A stretch of DNA of 10,781 nucleotides, from positions 1 to 10,781 of the forward strand of contig JASCIV010000884.1 of assembly GCA_030374735.1 (NCBI GenBank), read 5' to 3'. Shown here one piece after another: positions 6,661-10,781 of this stretch. This DNA is from Gracilaria caudata. Its lineage: Eukaryota; Rhodophyta; Florideophyceae; Gracilariales; Gracilariaceae. A program made the position numbers and the translations under genes. The first letter of the stretch is position 1; each line of letters begins with the position of its first letter. Below the pieces are notes generated by a model. The model did not search any database. It saw only the letters and a list, made by a program, of their open reading frames with translations, and had not been told where the DNA came from.

Positions 6661-6666
6661 CTTATA
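6661..6666 (-). promoter_or_regulatory. TATA-like box upstream of the 6305-6598 frame
   Basis: Read on the minus strand the site is GGTATAAGCG. It lies 62 bp before the ATG at 6598 with no ATG between. It matches the TATAAG used at the same relative place by the well-supported gene at 9084-9635, and this is why the small frame is kept. Confidence 0.45.
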
Positions 6667-8818
6667 CCTGCCATCAGCAGGCTTCATGGCAGTTTATCTT
6701 AGGTGGTGTTCTAATGAAACGGTGCACAATGTTCTTCTTCGAAGTCGTTGATTTTTTTGGTTTAAACTCAGTGAGGCATAAAAAGTAGCGGTCCAAATTT
6801 TGCAAATACACATTACAAAGTTATATATTATAACTTATCGGACACGGTCAGAGTCAAAATTCACTCAAGATTGATATCATTTCTGTTATTTTTTGTTCGA
6901 ATAGCTTTTGTTTCTCTAATAGTCATCTTTCCGCAGCTTCCCGCCACGAGCGACACGACATCTTCTTCCTATCCCCTAACGTTTTGGTTTGTAAGACCAC
7001 AGCATTCAAAATTATGCTTATTTCAATCCGTCCAGCTAAGAATTTATTAAATCCCAGACCTGCACGTTCCTTAACAAATTAAAAGTAGACAAGTATTTTT
7101 CTCAACCAATGAGATGAAATAAAACCGTTAATCTTTAGAATTTTAGGAATTCTTGGCTGAACATATCGTTATCCTTCTCTGGAAGGAACTATATCTTGTT
7201 AACGTAGGAAATTGAATGTTGATGTTAATGCCGTACCACTGCTTGCCTGCCAACAAGCTGCCCATCTTGTTAGTAGTCCGTGCACGCGTCAGGCACAGGC
7301 TCTGTCTCTTTACTGCGCAAACGTAGAATCTCTCGGTTTGTATCGCCTGGTCTTTTTTATACATAAGTTTCTTAGGGCTATGACAAATACATACGCACCT
7401 TGGTCATGAACTTTTGCTCATAAGAGGTAACTCTTGCTTCCAGAGAAACTAGACTAGCTTTGAAGATGACGCGAATGATCAGCAATGCTTGGTGAGACAC
7501 AGTAATCGCGCAGACGGCCTGTACTCCACAAAAACATTTGGAGCAACAATTCGTTCATGGCCTTCCCCTCTTGCTGGCGCTAGTCTTCGAGAGGAAGTAG
7601 GCTGTTTTTCAACATGATTCGATAAAGAGAAGTAAAACTCACAAATCGAGAGTAAAAATATATGAGGGTCCAAATCGAACATAGGAACTAAGACGGCGAA
7701 CGAAAAGGCTCTTCGTTCAGTATTTGCAGGTGATGATAGCCACATGGCAAAGGACGGAGGAGAGGGCATAGGGTCTTCAGGAGAGCAACGAGTGAGGCAA
7801 TCTTAAGCTTTCCTAGAAAGTTCGAAGTTGTTCATGTGAGAAAAACAACGATAACCAGGCTCGTCTATGTCTAAATGCGAGCTACTGACAATTCCAGCTC
7901 CTTGATTAGGCGCGATTGGTATTAAGCTGGTAAAGACGCAGAACTCTGAATTTGGCTCAGCGGGACGCAGCAATGTGAACATCATGCAACGCATGCGAAA
8001 TGTGTTATTGGTGAAGGAGCGCAAAATTTGTGTACTACACCGAAGAATACCTCGGGGTCAAGACAAGTTGTTCAAGATATGAAGAGTACTCCGGGCGATT
8101 GCGCCTTCAAATAACAGGAGATGGGAAGCGATCCGTGCCATGAGAACCTTTGTATCTATGGACCTCAAGCAAACGGCCCTGAGCTAGCGCATGCCATGTG
8201 ACAGCCAGATGAAGAGTTGTTTCTTAACAGATAATATCTTCGCTACAATAGTGCCTGATATCTCTATTGGGCAGCAAACGTTGGCCAAGCAAAGACTAAT
8301 CTCTCAGCCCCAAAACCACGGTTTAGGATCATCCTGAATATTGCGCAGAGAAGGAGGTTGTGGGAGCCCCTGGAATGGACGCAATCGTGCCACAGGATTG
8401 AGTTCTCCGAAAAGGATTTGGGGTCAAAAAGACATTTTGATTTGTGTTGGAAAGTTGATTGTTGTATATATGATTCCTCCAGATAGGTAAACCAATCTTT
8501 TCTCTCAGAACATGTCGTGGCTTTGGATGGTGTAGCCCAAGTCGTCGACGGGGCGTCGGCTGTGCAGTCCACACGCCATGAGTAGTCGTACAGTACGAGT
8601 ATGACGAAAAGACTCCCTGACTGTCCAATATCCACGATCTGGCTCCCAAAGATTCATCAGGGTTAATTTGCGGTACATGCCGCTCTATCTTCGTTTCTTG
8701 ATCACAAGTGCATTCTCAGGCGTTCTATATGTCGAATAAGATCTTAACGAAGGCCATCAGAACAAGGCATGCCGGAACTGGGCAAAAATAAAAGAACCTT
8801 ACCAAACTGGGAAGACGA
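6667..8818. other. Long intergenic region, no supportable gene
   Basis: This is over 2 kb with no frame that combines an ATG, a promoter and protein-like features. The longest frames start with non-ATG codons (8264-8635 begins with GTG; 7803-8024 with TTG). One has an ATG (7479-7769, minus, 96 codons) but no signal, domain or TATA box. Short inverted repeats occur at 6818-6836 (AAGTTATA / TATAACTT, 3-nt loop) and 7137-7153 (AGAATT / AATTCT, 5-nt loop). Both are AT-rich and unremarkable. It may hold long untranslated regions or old repeats that I cannot recognise. Confidence 0.45.
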
Positions 8819-8824
8819 TTTATT
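8819..8824 (-). terminator. Candidate polyadenylation signal for the 9084-9635 gene
   Basis: On the minus strand this reads AATAAA, 259 bp past the stop codon of the cysteine-module gene. The intervening stretch has no convincing gene. A frame at 8853-9065 has a hydrophobic start but no domain and no promoter; it also contains a duplicated 14-bp string (8872-8885 and 8947-8960, 13 of 14 matching). It is more likely 3' untranslated sequence. Confidence 0.3.
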
Positions 8825-9083
8825 TTAAACTCGAGTGTGCGGAGTTCAGCACTTACAACGAGCTAACTAGAGCGAACGCTGTCCGTAGCGGCCGAGGGTT
8901 CCCTCGCACAGGTGAGGGAAGGAGCACAAACAAATTCAGAAAAGTGGCGAAAGCTGTCCGCAAGCAAGCCAGAATTACCCTCACGACTTTTTGAACGTAT
9001 CCCCGCCGTTCTAGCCTTATCTTACCCAGAAATGCAAGGACCAAGACAGTTCTCAGACTGAACATAAGTTCTTTGAACCCAAT

Positions 9084-9635
9084 CTATGTACGGCGACAGT
9101 CATATCGCACGCATCTAAGACCTGGCGCACAATTCCAGTACGGGAAAGCACAAGGCCCTCCCTCCGGGACAGGCTTTGTACAACGTTCTATACGAGTAGG
9201 CCCGACGCAGGTGAGCCCAGCTCTGCATAAACGCAGATGATTTGGTCCACAGAAGGATCCTTCATCTGCATTTTGTTCGAAACAACGACCCTGATAACAC
9301 GATAAGCGGGGTTGACATATGACATCCCGTTGACCGCAAGACTGGCCTTTCGAGGCGAGTCGGGAAGCACAGCGACTTTGGAGGCATTTCAAAGGGGGCA
9401 AACACTGAGTTGAAAAGTCGTTTTCGATGCAAAAATCTCCAACTCGACGCCCAAACGTGCACAAATCGGGACGACCACTGGCTCGATCGGCTAGAGCGCA
9501 GACTTCATTTGCATTGCATGTAACCGAACCACAACGTTGGCGAGAAACTGGTTGCACAGACAGTGCTGTCGACTTTGAGAGAAGGAGGCAGGAGAACAGC
9601 AAAAGGGAAAGAGAAATATGGTTCGGGTGCTCCAT
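9084..9635 (-). CDS. Secreted protein with five tandem four-cysteine modules
   Basis: It encodes 183 residues from the first ATG after a TATAAG box. Residues 1 to about 26 are a signal peptide with core ISLSLLLFSCLLL. All 20 cysteines beyond it fall into five modules of four, each with an invariant CX5C centre. Module cysteines are 35/40/46/59, 69/78/84/89, 100/107/113/118, 129/137/143/152 and 162/169/175/180. The pattern is CX4-8CX5CX4-12C, with 9-10 residues between modules. Modules 2-5 begin GxxC (GDFC, GQSC, GSFC, GGPC) and have Leu before or at the third cysteine (LKC, LSC, LTC, LRC). The spacing resembles dickkopf/colipase-type cysteine-rich repeats, but this is a resemblance only. It is probably an exported, disulfide-stabilised adhesion, inhibitor or binding protein. 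It ends with TAG one residue after RR, so nothing follows the last module. No intron is needed. Confidence 0.85.
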   Translation of the reverse strand: MEHPNHISLSLLLFSCLLLSKSTALSVQPVSRQRCGSVTCNANEVCALADRASGRPDLCTFGRRVGDFCIENDFSTQCLPPLKCLQSRCASRLASKGQSCGQRDVICQPRLSCYQGRCFEQNADEGSFCGPNHLRLCRAGLTCVGPTRIERCTKPVPEGGPCAFPYWNCAPGLRCVRYDCRRT

Positions 9636-9717
9636 TTGGAGGGCTGGCTGTGTGGCTGTTTGAAGGCTTGAAAGGAGTGCGATGTGTAATCAGAGAACTT
9701 GGCAGACCGTGCTGCTT

Positions 9718-9723
9718 CTTATA
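9718..9723 (-). promoter_or_regulatory. TATA-like box of the five-module cysteine-rich gene
   Basis: The minus strand reads TTCGTATAAGAAGC. It lies 82 bp before the ATG at 9635 with no ATG in between. The leader that follows is rich in CA and CC steps. This fixes the first ATG as the likely start. Confidence 0.6.
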
Positions 9724-10339
9724 CGAACTGCTGCTTGAGGACAAGTTCGTTTGCCAACAATTACGACGGATGTGCGGTGCTTTTCGACGAGAGCGAAACA
9801 TCACAACGATGGCGGAAGTCAGGGCCGTAGGATTTTTGACTACCATCTCGGGCTTTTCCGTCGAATATGACAACTTGCGTCAAGATTTATTGCAAGTGAA
9901 CAAATGCTTTTTGCTTCTTGTTGGGGTCTTTTGACTGACTACACCGACAAGCAATTACTGCATTATTGACATTGACAAGGACAAATTAAAAATAGCCATT
10001 CGCAAATAAGGCCCTTGTGGAAGCCCATGGTCGTAAGCCGGTGCAGAGAAGGAGTTCCGTAGCATATTTAACACATAAGTCCTCAATCAAGATTGGGAGC
10101 TTACTGGGATTAGAAAATATTAAAGGGGATGGCAAAGCTCCATAGAGATATAATATGCAGTAAAATGAGTTTGGGAATCGTAACTCACCACAGAAATTGA
10201 GGAAAACCAAAACTTTTCACTGGATTTGCGTTAAAGTCTTGTGCCTGAAACAGAGAGCTCACAGACAATCTATCGGATTTGACCAAAAATATTGACAACA
10301 TTGGGAAATTTGATCAAGCTCAGATGCTTTGTCCTTGTC
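9724..10339. other. Intergenic, no gene recognised
   Basis: Open frames here lack ATG starts. The plus-strand frame ending at 9934 is largely a shadow of the cysteine-rich gene. The minus-strand frame at 9986-10210 begins with TTG and shows no family motifs. No TATA-box and ATG pair is evident. Confidence 0.4.
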
Positions 10340-10694
10340 ATGTACGAAGGTACACTTGGTAGCAGCGGGTCATCAACATGCGTTCACCTTGATTGCACCT
10401 TTCCCACCTCGTCTGTTGGAATCTGTAGCGGCTGTGGCCAAGGCGCGGGCAAACTCAGTAGCACTCGTTGCATCCATCGGAAAGAGGTATTGGAAAAGGC
10501 ATTTGGAAGAACCCAAACATTTTGGGTGGTGTTCGGCGTCACCCATACGTTTCTGCCGCAGTTCGGGAAAAAGCCTCTCGCAGGAGGCAGCCTTCTACTT
10601 TGATCGTACTCTTGTAACAAAAGCTTCCAAAGTCACTGGCGTGACCACTCGGGATCGCGCTATTCCATCTAGGGTTTCCAATTCTAACCGCTGA
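10340..10694. other. Region open in several frames; coding status unresolved
   Basis: Three frames stay open over much of this block. A plus-strand frame with an ATG at 10340 gives 87 codons ending at 10603, with several early cysteines. Another plus frame runs to TGA 10692-10694 for over 120 codons, is alanine-rich, and lacks any methionine. A minus-strand frame without a TATA box reads as amphipathic sequence, including ATSATEFARALATAATDSNR, but has a stop on each side. The balanced composition and openness suggest past or partial coding. I cannot decide the strand or frame. Confidence 0.25.
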
Positions 10695-10718
10695 GATGTT
10701 GGTGTAGAGCAAAACGCC

Positions 10719-10754
10719 GCAATATTATGCGCATTTTACAGTGCATATTATGCA
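10719..10754. repeat. Short AT-rich palindromes and direct repeat at the right edge
   Basis: ATATTATGC occurs at 10722-10730 and again at 10745-10753. The second lies in TGCATATTATGCA (10742-10754), which is self-complementary around one base. Immediately beyond, GGGTGTCC and GGACCCC form an imperfect inverted repeat (about 10757-10779). This may be the edge of another mobile element cut by the window end; the other end is not visible. Confidence 0.3.
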
Positions 10755-10781
10755 GTGGGTGTCCATTGCTGGACCCCAGCC

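Noticed and set aside
8264..8635. 123-codon minus-strand open frame with a hydrophobic start and several cysteines.
   Set aside because: It starts with GTG and not ATG, has no TATA box, and overlaps other open frames. No domain or codon pattern supports it.
9505..9934. Open frames on both strands overlapping the five-module gene and its promoter.
   Set aside because: They start with TTG or GTG, and where they overlap the gene they are shadow frames of it.

Overview
The window looks like nuclear DNA of an intron-poor eukaryote. The likely genes are monocistronic, far apart and on both strands. Each has its own TATA-like box and a short leader with no upstream ATG, and two clearly encode N-terminal signal peptides. 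There are no ribosome-binding sites, operons, tRNAs or rRNAs. The degraded transposase at the left belongs, from memory, to a DDE_Tnp4 (PIF/Harbinger-like) group that is abundant in oomycetes and also seen in red algae. The TATA architecture and small intronless genes lean towards a florideophyte red alga (Chondrus-like), but an oomycete is not excluded. This assignment is inference.

Left third (about 1-3760) is AT-rich repeat graveyard. A PIF/Harbinger-like transposase pseudogene (653-1831) keeps a recognisable promoter with an 18-bp perfect palindrome beside a TATA box. Its coding frame is broken by four TGA codons, several frameshifts and an internal deletion. Downstream lies a tail-to-tail inverted pair of decayed copies of an unidentified element-encoded protein (2513-2720 on +, 3354-3558 on -). 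A same-strand open segment with a CxxC motif (2887-3192, -) may belong to the same element. Three unusually long perfect palindromes or hairpins are in this third.

Middle (about 3760-5590) is of more balanced composition and has no confident gene. A minus-strand reading frame (4281-4460) starts with a convincing signal peptide but is very short.

Right two thirds hold candidate secreted proteins. 5595-6197 (+) encodes a 200-residue protein with a signal peptide, a four-cysteine N-terminal region, a histidine-rich 5-residue repeat (nine full units plus a partial one) and a basic six-cysteine tail. 6305-6598 (-) is a possible small cysteine-containing secreted or membrane protein. 9084-9635 (-) encodes a 183-residue protein with a signal peptide and five tandem four-cysteine modules. 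Between and beyond these genes I see no supportable genes.

No pathway joins these genes. The shared themes are export, small size and disulfide- or metal-type residues, next to decayed transposable elements.
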